A stretch of DNA of 64,000 nucleotides from Brevibacillus sp. SYP-B805 (GCF_011059135.1 NZ_JAALGD010000002.1:124001-188000), one strand, 5' to 3'; shown: positions 50,179 to 61,201, counted from the first letter of the stretch. The notes: generated by a model not told the origin, from the letters alone. Program-made: numbers and translations.

Positions 50179-51759
50179 ATGAGACAATCGTTTTTTTACG
50201 GAACCGTTATTCTGATCGTGTCGGGTGCCGTCACCAAGATTCTCGGTTTTGCCAATCGCATCGTCCTGTCGCGCATCATCGGCGCGGAAGGCATGGGGCT
50301 GTATCAGATGGTCGTTCCCATCCTGTATTTCCTGATCACGCTCACCACATTCGGGCTGCCGGTGGCGATTGCCAAACAGGTCGCAGAATCGGAAGCGGCC
50401 AACGACCACAAAAAAACACGCCGGGTGCTGCTGCTGTCCCTGTTCATCTGCGGAGGCATCAGCCTGTCTGTCTGCCTGATCCTCCTGCTCGGAGCCAAGT
50501 TGCTGACAGCCCGCCTGTTTACGGATGCCCGAGCCTCCGTGGTGCTGCTGGCAGCCGTTCCGGTCATCCCCATCGCCAGCATCTCGTCGGTTCTGCGGGG
50601 GTATTTCCAGGGAAAGCACAACATGATCCCGACTGCCGCTTCCCAACTGCTGGAACAGGTCGTGCGGATGACGCTCGTCGTCGTGATGTCGCTCTCGTTC
50701 ATGCATCTTGGTGTGGAGTATGCCACGGCGGGGGCGGTAGCCAGCATCATCTTCGGCGAATGTGCCGGATTGTGGTACATCATCTGGCAGTATCGGCGCA
50801 GCAGCCGCCAATCGGCGGAAATGATGGCCAAAACGCCGCTGCTGGCCTCGCTGGCGGAAAGCAGGGAAAACCTGCGGGAACTGCTGGCCGTTTCCTTCCC
50901 GGTGACGATGAGCCGGCTGGTGGGCTCCCTGGCATACGTCCTGGAGCCGATGATCGTGCCGTTTGCCCTCTTGTACGCCGGCATCCGGACGGCCGAAGCC
51001 ACCGCCCTGTACGGCCAGTTTGCGGGAATGGCCGTTCCTTTGCTCCTGTTTCCAACATTTTTAACCTATTCCATGTCGATTTCGCTCGTTCCTGCCGTCG
51101 CGGAAGCAGCCTTCCAAAAAAACGCGCCGCTGGTACACCACCGGATCTATCAGGCGATGCGGATCACCCTGGTGATCGGCGCCCCCTGCACCGTCCTGCT
51201 GTATGTATTTGCCGAGCCGCTGTGCGCCCTGCTCTACGGCAGCGCCGAAGTGGGCATCCTGTTGAAGGAAATGGCCCCTTTCTCCGTGTTTCTCTTCTTT
51301 CAGGCTCCCCTCGCCTCCGCCCTGCAGGGGCTGGACTGCTCCCGCACCGTCCTGAGAAACACGCTGATCGGCGCCGTTGTCAAAACAATCGCCATGTTAC
51401 TTCTTACGGCCCAGCCCGCCTTTGGGATTCATGGAGCCGTCATTTCCCTGAATCTCGGCATCACGCTGGTCACGCTCCTTCATTTTGCCAGCCTGATGAA
51501 AGGCATCGGCTTCACCATGGATGTGACCGAATTCGCCAAGATCGGATCAGCCATGATTGTCATGGGCTACAGCGGCTCCTATATGGCGTCTCACTGGTTC
51601 GCCGATCTCCCCGTAGGCCGAATGCTGGCCGTCTGCTCCCTGGCGAGCTGCCTGCTGTATCTGCTGATGCTGGTTGGACTGCGGGTCCTGGGCAAGCAGG
51701 ACGTCAGGCGCATTCCCTGGATCGGCGAACAGCTCGCCCTGTTTTTTCCCCGCCGTTAG
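50179..51759 (+). CDS. spoVB: Stage V sporulation protein B (lipid flippase-type MOP family)
   Basis: The 526-residue membrane protein has about 14 spans and the MATE/MOP pattern: FFYGTVILIVSGAVTKILGF, SRIIGAEGMGLYQMVVPILY, VLRGYFQGKHNMIPTAASQL. SpoVB is needed for spore cortex synthesis and is thought to move lipid-linked precursors. AAAGGAAAGGG precedes the ATG. The gene is divergent from comN and its stop codon touches that of the convergent DUF421 gene. Confidence 0.92.
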   Translation: MRQSFFYGTVILIVSGAVTKILGFANRIVLSRIIGAEGMGLYQMVVPILYFLITLTTFGLPVAIAKQVAESEAANDHKKTRRVLLLSLFICGGISLSVCLILLLGAKLLTARLFTDARASVVLLAAVPVIPIASISSVLRGYFQGKHNMIPTAASQLLEQVVRMTLVVVMSLSFMHLGVEYATAGAVASIIFGECAGLWYIIWQYRRSSRQSAEMMAKTPLLASLAESRENLRELLAVSFPVTMSRLVGSLAYVLEPMIVPFALLYAGIRTAEATALYGQFAGMAVPLLLFPTFLTYSMSISLVPAVAEAAFQKNAPLVHHRIYQAMRITLVIGAPCTVLLYVFAEPLCALLYGSAEVGILLKEMAPFSVFLFFQAPLASALQGLDCSRTVLRNTLIGAVVKTIAMLLLTAQPAFGIHGAVISLNLGITLVTLLHFASLMKGIGFTMDVTEFAKIGSAMIVMGYSGSYMASHWFADLPVGRMLAVCSLASCLLYLLMLVGLRVLGKQDVRRIPWIGEQLALFFPRR

Positions 51760-52479
51760 CTAGCGCTGCGGGCGGGGCTTGTCTTTCAGATCGATAAACA
51801 GCACCCCCTGCCGGTCAATGGAGCAAAAGCTGATCTCCTTGATGTCCTTGATGCCGTGCTTGCGGATTTCCTTTTTGAGCCAGAATTTGTTCTGCCCGAT
51901 CTTGCGCAGGGCTTCATCGCGGATCTTGCCGTCCATGACCAGCGGAATCGGCAGCCCGGCATATTGGATCGGGGAGACGGGATTGGGTTCCGGGAGATGC
52001 ACCTCTTCCCGCGTGGCAGGCTTCTTCTCCCTTTTCGGAAAGACGCTGACCTGCCCGGTCGGCTCCAGCAGGGCGAACTCCACGTCCGCCAGGTTGCTGA
52101 TGTTTTTTTGGCGCAGGTGAACCATCAGATCGTCGAGGTTCATGCGGTTCCGTTTCAGCGCCTCTTCCCTGATCTGCCCGTTCTCGATGATCAACTCGGC
52201 GGTACCGTCGACGACATCGCGGAACTTCTTGCTTTTCAAGGAGAAAAACGCCAGCACAATTTCCAATATTCCGATCAACAGCATCGGGGCATAAAAATAG
52301 ACCCCGGGCTTTTTCACATCTTCAATGGCGAGCACAGCCATTTCCGCCAGCATGATGGAAATGACCACATCAAACACGGAAAGCTTGCCCAGCTCCCTTT
52401 TTCCCATGATGCGCAAGAGCAGCAGCAGGAAAAAATACGTAAAAAGGGTGCGCAGCAAAATGGTGGTCATCTGTTCCAC
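51760..52479 (-). CDS. DUF421 membrane protein (YrbG/YetF-like)
   Basis: The 239-residue protein has three N-terminal spans (LLRTLFTYFFLLLLLRIMGK, VVISIMLAEMAVLAI, YAPMLLIGILEIVLAFF), the RIMGKRELGKLSVFD motif and two small cytoplasmic domains (GQIREEALKRNRMNLDDLM and DGKIRDEALRKIG). Function is uncertain; relatives occur in sporeformers. GTG start with GGGAGGT 9 nt upstream. Its stop codon abuts that of spoVB with no base between. Confidence 0.88.
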   Translation of the reverse strand: MEQMTTILLRTLFTYFFLLLLLRIMGKRELGKLSVFDVVISIMLAEMAVLAIEDVKKPGVYFYAPMLLIGILEIVLAFFSLKSKKFRDVVDGTAELIIENGQIREEALKRNRMNLDDLMVHLRQKNISNLADVEFALLEPTGQVSVFPKREKKPATREEVHLPEPNPVSPIQYAGLPIPLVMDGKIRDEALRKIGQNKFWLKKEIRKHGIKDIKEISFCSIDRQGVLFIDLKDKPRPQR

Positions 52480-52574
52480 TTTGTCCGTACCTCCCGCGTC
52501 GAGTATCGTTTTTAGTCTCGACGCCGGGTACCGTCGCTATGCGCGGGCGCGGGCGGGAATGATTGGCTCTCGCC

Positions 52575-53552
52575 CTACAGCCATTTTCGTTTCTTAAAGA
52601 TATGCAGCATGAAAAACGTCATGATCAGCATGATGGCCAATGCCAGAACCAGCATGTACGGCTCCGCCTTCTCGCCCAGCCAGGTGAAGGTGTTCATCCC
52701 GAACAGGCCGGTAACGAACGTCAGCGGCAGAATGATCGTGGAGATGATGGTCAGCACGCGCATGGTTTCCGTCGTTTTGGCGCTGATGATGGTATAATAG
52801 GTATCAAGGGCGCCGTTCACCAGATCGCGGAACGTCTCCGTCGAATCGGCGATCCGCTCCAGGTGGTCGGTCAAGTCGATGTAGAAGGGAAGGTTCTCTT
52901 CAGAGATGTCAAAGGAATAGCGCCCGTTCACATTGGCAAAAATCCGCTTCTGCGGGATAATTACGCGCCGGATCAGAATCAGCGTCCGCTTCAGCGCCAG
53001 AAACTCTTCCGTGATCTCTTCCATTTGGTGCTCGTAGATCTCGTCTTCCAGCTCGTCAATCCGCACGCTGATCCGGTCCATGATGGGGAAATATTCATCC
53101 GTGATCCCATCGACGATCGCGTACAGCAGATAATCAGGTCCCCGGTTCAGGTAGGCGTTGCTGCGGTGGCAGTGGGCGGCGATCCTGCCGATCGTGTTCA
53201 TGGGCGATTTATGAATCGTGACCAGGTAGTTGGGGCCAAGGAACACATTCAGCTCCACCGTGGTAATCTCATTGTCGCTTTCCTCATTGTAGCGCAAGGC
53301 GTGGAAGACAAAGAAATAATAATCATCATATTTGTCCACCTTGGCGCGAGGGCTGACGTGCAGACAGTCTTCAATAGCCAGCGGGTGAAAGTCAAAGATT
53401 TTGGCAATGTACTGCAGTTCGTTGTTTCCCACATCGTACAGATCGATCCACAGCAAATCTTCCGGTGAACGCAGCCATTCGTCTTTTTTCTCCAATTCCA
53501 CATCGTGGTACATCTTCTGTTCCGAATGATTGTAAAAGTAGGTCTTGATCAT
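52575..53552 (-). CDS. corA: CorA-type magnesium/cobalt transporter
   Basis: The 325-residue protein has a large soluble N-terminal domain with long helices and two C-terminal spans; the first is followed by the CorA signature FVTGLFGMNTFTW (Gly-Met-Asn). The basic end HIFKKRKWL is typical. It forms a pentameric Mg2+ channel. GGGGGTG lies 6 nt before the ATG. Confidence 0.93.
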   Translation of the reverse strand: MIKTYFYNHSEQKMYHDVELEKKDEWLRSPEDLLWIDLYDVGNNELQYIAKIFDFHPLAIEDCLHVSPRAKVDKYDDYYFFVFHALRYNEESDNEITTVELNVFLGPNYLVTIHKSPMNTIGRIAAHCHRSNAYLNRGPDYLLYAIVDGITDEYFPIMDRISVRIDELEDEIYEHQMEEITEEFLALKRTLILIRRVIIPQKRIFANVNGRYSFDISEENLPFYIDLTDHLERIADSTETFRDLVNGALDTYYTIISAKTTETMRVLTIISTIILPLTFVTGLFGMNTFTWLGEKAEPYMLVLALAIMLIMTFFMLHIFKKRKWL

Positions 53553-53684
53553 CGTTTTTCACCCCCGTCTGGTTCCCCATCCATCATACGAAAATTCTCC
53601 CTGATGTTCAACGCGGAAGATGAATACCCCGCCCAAGCCCTTCATATAGATGGTACAAACATTACCTGCGAGGGAGGGGTTTTT

Positions 53685-54056
53685 CTGCGCAGTACATCCG
53701 CCTCTGTCATGACCGGCCTGGTCTACACCTTCTGCCTGGTTCTGATCGGTTCGCTGATTACCGCCCTGCTGCTCGCCTTTACCAGCCTGCGGGAAAGCAC
53801 GCTGCCGTATTTCACCTATACCATCAATGTGATCAGCTTGCTGGTAGGGGGCTTCATCACCGGGCGCCGCTGCGGAGCAAAGGGCTGGTACTATGGGGGG
53901 CTTACCGGCGGCGCATACTTTCTGCTCGTGCTGTTGGTCGGTTTTTTGGGCTTTGATGTGTCCATGAAACTGACGACGCTGTTTTATCTGATCGGGGCGT
54001 TTGTCATCGCGGCGGCAGGGGGCGTGATCGGAGTCAATTCCGCCGCCCGCCGGTGA
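53685..54056 (+). CDS. TIGR04086 family membrane protein (YrzE-like)
   Basis: The 123-residue protein has four spans (MTGLVYTFCLVLIGSLITA, FTYTINVISLLVGGFITGRR, YYGGLTGGAYFLLVLLVGFL, LFYLIGAFVIAAAGGVIGVN), the pattern of TIGR04086 proteins found beside yajC in Bacillales; function unknown. The start is uncertain. The strongest ribosome site, GGGAGGGG at 53672-53679, is followed 5 nt later by an in-frame CTG (53685); the first ATG in the conserved part (53709) has no site. I use the CTG. Confidence 0.75.
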   Translation: MRSTSASVMTGLVYTFCLVLIGSLITALLLAFTSLRESTLPYFTYTINVISLLVGGFITGRRCGAKGWYYGGLTGGAYFLLVLLVGFLGFDVSMKLTTLFYLIGAFVIAAAGGVIGVNSAARR

Positions 54057-54134
54057 AGGATCAATCCCCCGGGCAGGAAATGAAGAAAGGCCGCCCTGCT
54101 GTGGACAGCCTTCCCGTATGCTATGTAACCTGCC

Positions 54135-54461
54135 TTACGATTTGGCGCCTTCCTTTTCCGCCTTGTCGGCATCGCCTGCCGATGTTGCGGCTGCGCTGGA
54201 CTGCACGCTGTTGATGGCGCCCCGGTCGAAGGTGACGTTGACGTTGTGGGCGACCCGCAGGGTGACGGTATCGTCGGTGAGGTCCTGGATGGTACCGTGC
54301 ATGCCGCCGATGGTTACCACCTTGTCACCTTTTTTCAACGCGCTGAGCATGGCGTTGCGCTGCTTGGCGCGTTTCTGCTGCGGACGGATCAACAGGAAAT
54401 AAAAGATGACGATCATGATGATGATTGGCACAAACTGTCCGATGCCTTGCTGCATGGGCAT
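54135..54461 (-). CDS. yajC: Preprotein translocase subunit YajC
   Basis: The 108-residue protein has one N-terminal span (FVPIIIMIVIFYFLLIRP), the family motif IRPQQKRAKQRNAML and a small basic domain (LKKGDKVVTIGGMHGTI). YajC associates with SecDF. AAAGGAGGAG precedes the ATG. It follows tgt closely, as in most bacteria. Confidence 0.93.
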   Translation of the reverse strand: MPMQQGIGQFVPIIIMIVIFYFLLIRPQQKRAKQRNAMLSALKKGDKVVTIGGMHGTIQDLTDDTVTLRVAHNVNVTFDRGAINSVQSSAAATSAGDADKAEKEGAKS

Positions 54462-54481
54462 GGAAACTCCTCCTTTGAGCG

Positions 54482-55684
<1,203 letters not shown>

Positions 55685-55709
55685 TCACAAGGAAAGATGC
55701 ATTCGTTTC

Positions 55710-56738
55710 TCAGACGATCAGCATCGCGTCCCCGAAACTGAAAAACCGGTACTCCCGCGCAATCGCCTCCCGGTAGGCGGCGAGGACGTTCTCCCGCCCG
55801 GCCAGCGCGCTTACCAGCATCACCAGCGTCGATTTGGGAAGATGAAAATTGGTCAACAGCCCATCCACCACCGAGAAGGTAAAGCCGGGATAGATAAAAA
55901 TGTCGGTCCACCCGGACTGCGGCCGCAGCCTGCCTCCGTGTTCCCGTCCGACGGTTTCGAGCGTTCGGCAGGACGTCGTGCCGACCGCGATGATCCGCCT
56001 GCCCGCCTCCTTGGCATCATTGACGATCCGCGCCGTCTCTTCGGAGATCTCGTAATATTCGGCGTGCATCACGTGCTCTTCCACCGTATCCGCACTGACC
56101 GGCCGAAAGGTGCCCAACCCCACGTGCAGCGTCAGATAGGCCAGCCGTACCCCTTTTTGCTCCAATTCGTTCAGGTACTCCCGGGTGAAATGGAGGCCGG
56201 CGGTCGGCGCGGCGGCAGACCCCCGTTCCCGCGCGTATACCGTCTGATACCGTTCCTTGTCTTCCAGGCGGGCATGGATATAAGGAGGAAGCGGCATGGA
56301 ACCCAATTGATCCAGGATTTCATAGAAAATGCCGTCATACTGAAACCGGACGATCCGACCGCCGGTATCCGTAATCGCTTCGCATACGCAGCGGAGCAGC
56401 CCTTCCCCGAAAAGAATCTCCGTCCCGATCTTGACGCGCTTGCCCGGCTTGACCAGCGTCTCCCAGCGATCTTCCCCGAGCGAGCGAAGCAGCAGCAGCT
56501 CGATGTGGGCCCCCGTATCCGCCTTCACGCCGATCAAGCGGGCGGGCATCACACGGCTGTCATTCAGCACCAGCACATCCCCCGGCTGCAGATACTCGCG
56601 CAAATCGACAAACCTGCGGTGCGCGATGGCACCCGTCCGCTTGTCGAGAACGAGCAGACGGGAAGCGGTGCGCTCCGCCAGGGGATGCTGGGCGATCAGT
56701 CTTTCTGGCAGTTCAAAATCAAATTGATCTACGTTCAC
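55710..56738 (-). CDS. queA: S-adenosylmethionine:tRNA ribosyltransferase-isomerase
   Basis: The 342-residue protein adds the ribosyl part of SAM to preQ1-tRNA. Motifs: [57 protein letters not shown] and YPGFTF with [16 protein letters not shown] chose GTG at 56738 (AAGGGAG 8 nt upstream), which yields the standard N terminus. Order queA-tgt-yajC is conserved. Confidence 0.95.
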   Translation of the reverse strand: MNVDQFDFELPERLIAQHPLAERTASRLLVLDKRTGAIAHRRFVDLREYLQPGDVLVLNDSRVMPARLIGVKADTGAHIELLLLRSLGEDRWETLVKPGKRVKIGTEILFGEGLLRCVCEAITDTGGRIVRFQYDGIFYEILDQLGSMPLPPYIHARLEDKERYQTVYARERGSAAAPTAGLHFTREYLNELEQKGVRLAYLTLHVGLGTFRPVSADTVEEHVMHAEYYEISEETARIVNDAKEAGRRIIAVGTTSCRTLETVGREHGGRLRPQSGWTDIFIYPGFTFSVVDGLLTNFHLPKSTLVMLVSALAGRENVLAAYREAIAREYRFFSFGDAMLIV

Positions 56739-56804
56739 GTCCAAAACTCCCTTATGCCTAAAATAATCCACCCGGCAATAGCGGGGCTATCGCCGGGCTT
56801 CCTT

Positions 56805-58901
56805 TTATCGTCCGATTTCCACTCCATAGTAATAGTGTTGCAAAATCTGCCGGTAGTCATACCCGTCCTCCGCCATCGCCTTGGCGCCAAACTGGGATAC
56901 GCCCAACCCGTGGCCGAAACCGTTCCCGCGCAGCAGGAAAGCCTGCTCCTTGGTGGCTGTCCTCCATGCGCCCGCGCCGCTGTAGATGAGAAAGGCTTCC
57001 GCATAGCCGTTGGGTGCCTCCGGTACAAGGCTGCTGCCGATGGCGTAGAGTCCGGCGCTGCGTGGGTAGGTCACCTTGCGGCCGTTCGCTCCCAGCACGG
57101 TGTAGGAGCCCATCTCCTCCACCTCAAACTTGGTGCTGCGCAGGACGCTGCCGCCCTGGGCAAAGATGGAACGAATGGCGTCCGGCGACGACACCGTAAG
57201 CGGGATGCCGTCCGCCTCCATCGCCAGCACCCTTCCGGATGGACCGCGCGCCGTGACGCGGAGCGAGCTGATGTCATGGCGGAACTGCTCCGCCTTGTTC
57301 CGTTTCTGGCTCTCATTGATCATGGCGGTGATTTCCTGAGGCGTATACGGTCCGCGCGTCCAGGCATACGCATTCTCCTCGGGCTCCTGCCCGATGATCG
57401 TCACCTGCGCGCCGACGGGAAGCGTCTGCAGCACCTTGTGATAAGCGGTGCTCGGCCCGGAACGGAAATTAAGCTGATCGGTATTCACCACGGCAAGAGG
57501 CAGTCCGAGCGCATTGCTCTCCCCTGTCAGGGTGACCAAATCGCTGCGCACGTATCCGATCGTGCCATCCGCCAGCGCCACCTCATACCAGAGATTGGCA
57601 TCCACCAGCGGCGCAACGTCGGGGCTGTCTACCGGACGCAGGTAGGGGACAGGATTCCCCCATACCTCCGTGCCGTCGGCGGTCATCCCTCCGGCATTGG
57701 AGTAAAAAAGCGCTTCGACAAGCTTGCCGCCATACGTGATCACTTCGCCGGCCGTTGCGTCCACAGCCTTGCGAATGTCCGCCGCCTCCCGGTCATAGCC
57801 GTAATAGGCCTGCTCCATCACCGTATCGGAGACATTGGCCACCCCGTATTTGTTCCCTTGGCCGAGCGCGCGGGTACGGGCCAGAACCGCCTGCGCCTTC
57901 AGCGCTTCCAGGGGCCAGCCGCTTGCCATCTCCGAACCGACCACCCCGTACAGATACTCCTCCAGCGGCAGCTCATTCACCAGCGTCAGGTGTCCTTTGT
58001 ACGAGGAGAGCTCCATCTTGCCGCGGTACCTGCGCTGCTCCCGTTCCTCCACGCCGATGAGCGGCGGCTTGCCTTTCTGCGCGGCCACCGTTACCTTTGC
58101 CTGCGGCGAGAATGCATAGAATGGGATCGTTTTCGTTCCGCCTCCGGTCAGCACTTCCTGATCAAGCAGGAGATAGGTATCTACCGCAGGCTCCCGATAG
58201 GAAAAGCCGGGGAAGAGCGACTCCGCCTTTGCTTTCAGGGAGGAGAGCCTCTCTTTGGAGACTTCGTCACCGATCCAGACGGCGTAGCTCGTCTTCGCCT
58301 TCTCCCCTACCCAGACGGTATGGGCGGGTACCCCGGACAGTTCAAAGGCCGCTTCCCAGTCGCGCGCCTCTTTCAGGGACGCATATCGGCCCGCTTCCAG
58401 CCGGAACGGCCCTTTTACCACAGGGGTTCCTCCCGCAGCCTGGGCAAGTGTTTTCGCCTGCGCGGCCGCACTTTGATAATCGCTGTAGGAGCCGCTGACC
58501 ACCTGGTAGCGATCGCTGCCGCCGCGCTCTTCCTGCAGAATCTGCGCATCCGCCTTGCGCTGGCTCAGGCGCTGCGCGATTCGTTCCGCCTCCCCCAGAT
58601 CATCCGTCTCAGCCACAACCACCTGATATTCATCCACGCGAAAACGGATCGCTTGCTCATCCATCTTAGGGATAGCGATGGCATCCTTTTTCCCTGTAAG
58701 CGTCACGGCAAATCCGCTGTCGCTCGTCAGGGTGACAGCGGGCACCGTGCCGCGATACCCCTGACCCGTGTCCACAAACAAGGCGACGCGAATGTTTTTC
58801 GCCGCCGCTTCCAGGGGGGCGGCAGGCCATATCAACGAGAGTGCGATCCATCCTGCGAGGAACTGCCAACCCTTCTTCGCCAAACGTTTACTCATGCGCA
58901 T
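56805..58901 (-). CDS. SpoIID/LytB-domain protein with SPOR-like and SH3b-like parts
   Basis: The 698-residue secreted protein begins with a signal peptide (to about APLEAAAK). Residues about 110-240 contain two SPOR-like units (YQVVVAETDDLGEAERIAQR, YQVVSGSYSDYQSAAAQAKT). The SpoIID domain starts near VNELPLEEYLYGVVGSEM and ends with RGNGFGHGLGVSQFGAKAMA; it cleaves glycan strands lacking stem peptides. Between the halves of this domain lies an SH3b-like insert (TDQLNFRSGPSTAYHKVLQT, about residues 460-510). The gene is upstream of queA. It is larger than SpoIID of B. subtilis and probably a paralogue acting in spore or cell-wall remodelling. Confidence 0.85.
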   Translation of the reverse strand: MRMSKRLAKKGWQFLAGWIALSLIWPAAPLEAAAKNIRVALFVDTGQGYRGTVPAVTLTSDSGFAVTLTGKKDAIAIPKMDEQAIRFRVDEYQVVVAETDDLGEAERIAQRLSQRKADAQILQEERGGSDRYQVVSGSYSDYQSAAAQAKTLAQAAGGTPVVKGPFRLEAGRYASLKEARDWEAAFELSGVPAHTVWVGEKAKTSYAVWIGDEVSKERLSSLKAKAESLFPGFSYREPAVDTYLLLDQEVLTGGGTKTIPFYAFSPQAKVTVAAQKGKPPLIGVEEREQRRYRGKMELSSYKGHLTLVNELPLEEYLYGVVGSEMASGWPLEALKAQAVLARTRALGQGNKYGVANVSDTVMEQAYYGYDREAADIRKAVDATAGEVITYGGKLVEALFYSNAGGMTADGTEVWGNPVPYLRPVDSPDVAPLVDANLWYEVALADGTIGYVRSDLVTLTGESNALGLPLAVVNTDQLNFRSGPSTAYHKVLQTLPVGAQVTIIGQEPEENAYAWTRGPYTPQEITAMINESQKRNKAEQFRHDISSLRVTARGPSGRVLAMEADGIPLTVSSPDAIRSIFAQGGSVLRSTKFEVEEMGSYTVLGANGRKVTYPRSAGLYAIGSSLVPEAPNGYAEAFLIYSGAGAWRTATKEQAFLLRGNGFGHGLGVSQFGAKAMAEDGYDYRQILQHYYYGVEIGR

Positions 58902-59022
58902 CCGTTCCCCTTACGTCTTCATTGTCGAAATCTGCACGTAAGGTGGTATTTTTCGACAACCGTTGTGTCATCTCCTGCCCTTTTGCGCAATTTGGGTCAA
59001 GAGTAGGAGGTGTTCCGGTTTT

Positions 59023-59348
59023 GCAGGGAGAAAGAAGCTCCCTGCTTCCATTCGATCAGGGAGCTAGATTATTGAGAAAGCTTGACTTTTTAATCAAGGC
59101 TCAGAGTGATGGCAAAGTCCTGTCATGGATGACGGTTCCCGCTCGACCCGCGAAGAAGTTGGCCGTGGTTAGAAGCGAGTCTCCATGTGCGAGCGACTTT
59201 ACCCAACCATCCAGCGAAGGGACGTGAGACACCGGCGCGCTTCCTTGCAGGTTGGGTATCGGAGCGAGCAACAGGAGGTCGCTTCAAAAGTAAAACGGCT
59301 GCCGACTTTATCGCTGGCCTGACTCCCTGCCCTTGTGAAGGCAGGGAG
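59023..59348. repeat. Dispersed repeat, divergent copy D, with matching hairpin flanks
   Basis: This lies in the 462-bp gap between the SpoIID-like gene and the DUF2905 gene. The left flank is a hairpin GCAGGGAG/GCTCCCTGC (59023-59045); the right flank is CTCCCTGCC/GGCAGGGAG (59323-59348), built of the same arms. Inside, 59114-59166 align with the left part of copy A (CAAAGTCC, TGTCATGGATGACGGTTCCC, ACCCGCGAAGAAGT), with an 11-bp deletion. The centre differs but is again foldable: GAAGCGA with TCGCTTC, ACCCAAC with GTTGGGT. The right part shares GGAG-N-TCGCTT with copy A and a longer match with remnant E. Confidence 0.65.
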
Positions 59349-59363
59349 CTTTTCGCGTCCGGT

Positions 59364-59582
59364 TTATTTGAACAGCCGGAACAGATAGCTGGCCAGCGAC
59401 AGCAGGATGCTGATCACGATGCAGGTGACGATCGGAAAATAAAACCGGACATTTTCCTTTTCCACCACAATATCGCCAGGCAGGCGTCCCAGCGGCAGGA
59501 AGCGGCCGCCCACCTGCCACAAGAGCCCGACAACCACCAGCACGATTCCCGCGATAATCAACAGTTTCGCAACCGGATTCAC
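59364..59582 (-). CDS. DUF2905 small membrane protein
   Basis: A 72-residue protein with two spans ([16 protein letters not shown] and [20 protein letters not shown]) and the family motif [13 protein letters not shown]. Function unknown; the family commonly accompanies ruvB. The GTG start overlaps the ruvB stop codon by 4 nt, so translation is likely coupled. Confidence 0.9.
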   Translation of the reverse strand: MNPVAKLLIIAGIVLVVVGLLWQVGGRFLPLGRLPGDIVVEKENVRFYFPIVTCIVISILLSLASYLFRLFK

Positions 59583-60577
59583 GCTTTCATCTCCCGTCCA
59601 AAGTGTTGATACGCATGCGGCGTCACCGTTCGTCCGCGCGGTGTCCGCTGAAGAAAGCCGATCTGCAGGAGATACGGCTCGTATACATCCTCGATCGTCT
59701 GCGGCTCTTCCCCGATGGTGGCGGCAATCGTGTCGAGTCCGACCGGCCCGCCTCCAAACAGGTCGATGATGGCGAGGAGCAGCTTGTGATCGATATGATC
59801 CAGTCCGCAGCTGTCCACCTGCAGGCGTTCCAGCGCCTCCTTGGCAATCTCGTGGGTAATCACCCCTTCGCCCTGCACCTGCGCGAAGTCGCGCACCCGT
59901 TTCAGCAGCCGGTTGGCGACGCGCGGCGTGCCCCTGGAGCGCCGCGCAATCTCCAGCGCGCCTTCTTCCCGGATGCCGATCTGCATGATATCGGCCGCGC
60001 GGGAGACGATGAAGGCCAGTTCCTCCACCGTATAATACTCCAGCCGGTTCACCACGCCGAAACGGTCCCGCAGCGGGGAGGAGAGCATGCCGGCACGGGT
60101 CGTCGCCCCCACCAGGGTAAACGGCGGCAGATCGATGCGCACGCTGCGGGCGCTCGGCCCTTTGCCAATGATGATGTCCAGGGCAAAATCCTCCATGGCC
60201 GGATAAAGCACCTCTTCCACGCTGCGGTTCAGGCGGTGGATCTCGTCGATAAAGAGCACGTCGCCTTCCTGCAGGTTGGTCAGGATGGCGGCCAAATCTC
60301 CCGGCCGCTCGATGGCAGGCCCGGAAGTGGTGCGGATATTGACTCCCAGTTCGTTGGCGATGATCTGGGAGAGCGTGGTTTTGCCCAGTCCCGGCGGCCC
60401 GTACAAGAGAACATGGTCAAGCGGTTCACGCCGCATTTTGGCCGCTTCGATAAAGACCTTCAGATTCTCCTTCACCTGCTGCTGCCCGATATACTCCGCC
60501 AGGTAACGGGGGCGCAGACTTCCTTCCACCATCTCGTCCTCCCACTGCATGTGGGTGGTGATAATGCGTTCGTCCAT
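59579..60577 (-). CDS. ruvB: Holliday junction branch migration helicase RuvB
   Basis: The 332-residue AAA+ motor has [20 protein letters not shown], Walker [18 protein letters not shown], Walker [16 protein letters not shown], the sensor [18 protein letters not shown] and a winged-helix end. It drives branch migration with RuvA. It starts 6 bp after ruvA. Confidence 0.96.
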   Translation of the reverse strand: MDERIITTHMQWEDEMVEGSLRPRYLAEYIGQQQVKENLKVFIEAAKMRREPLDHVLLYGPPGLGKTTLSQIIANELGVNIRTTSGPAIERPGDLAAILTNLQEGDVLFIDEIHRLNRSVEEVLYPAMEDFALDIIIGKGPSARSVRIDLPPFTLVGATTRAGMLSSPLRDRFGVVNRLEYYTVEELAFIVSRAADIMQIGIREEGALEIARRSRGTPRVANRLLKRVRDFAQVQGEGVITHEIAKEALERLQVDSCGLDHIDHKLLLAIIDLFGGGPVGLDTIAATIGEEPQTIEDVYEPYLLQIGFLQRTPRGRTVTPHAYQHFGREMKA

Positions 60578-60583
60578 CTTCGT

Positions 60584-61201
60584 CTACCCCCTCAACAGCA
60601 AGGCGAGCCCTTGCTTGACCAGCTTTTCGACGGAAGCGCCGGCCTGCGCCTGTGCGGCAAGCTGCGATTTGATCCGCTGAATCTCCGCATCCGAGTATCC
60701 CAGCGCCATCAGCGCTTCCAGGGCTTCCTCCACGGCTGTCCCGCCGCCGGTCTCCATGACGGGCGCCGCTGCCGTCACGGCCGCCAGCATGGAGGGCGTA
60801 TAGCCTTTCAATTTATCCTTCAGATCGAGGATGATCCGCTGCGCCGTCTTTTTGCCGATGCCGGGGAATTGGGTCAAATAATTAACGTTTTCCTGCTGGA
60901 TGGCAAGAACGATCTGCTCCGGCGTTGCCCCTGCCAGAATCGTGAGGCCTCCCTTCGGCCCGATCCCCGACACTTCCAGAAGCAGCCGATAGAGATCCCG
61001 CTCGTCACGTGTGGCAAAGCCATACAGCTGAATGGCATCCTCCCGCACATGGTGGTGGGTGAAAAAACGGCGTCTCTCCCCTTCATGCGCCGCAAACGCA
61101 TAGGGATTGGGACAAAACAGCCGATAACCAATGCCTCCCGTCTCCACCACCACATATTCGGGAGCAAGATAGGCGATGATGCCTTCCACAAAATCGATCA
61201 T
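60584..61201 (-). CDS. ruvA: Holliday junction DNA-binding protein RuvA
   Basis: The 205-residue protein has an OB fold (MIDFVEGIIAYLAPEYVVVE), tandem helix-hairpin-helix motifs (LLEVSGIGPKGGLTIL, LTQFPGIGKKTAQRIILDL) and the RuvB-binding C-terminal domain (EEALEALMALGYSDAEIQRI). Start ATG overlaps the ruvC stop codon (ATGA), showing tight coupling. Confidence 0.95.
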   Translation of the reverse strand: MIDFVEGIIAYLAPEYVVVETGGIGYRLFCPNPYAFAAHEGERRRFFTHHHVREDAIQLYGFATRDERDLYRLLLEVSGIGPKGGLTILAGATPEQIVLAIQQENVNYLTQFPGIGKKTAQRIILDLKDKLKGYTPSMLAAVTAAAPVMETGGGTAVEEALEALMALGYSDAEIQRIKSQLAAQAQAGASVEKLVKQGLALLLRG

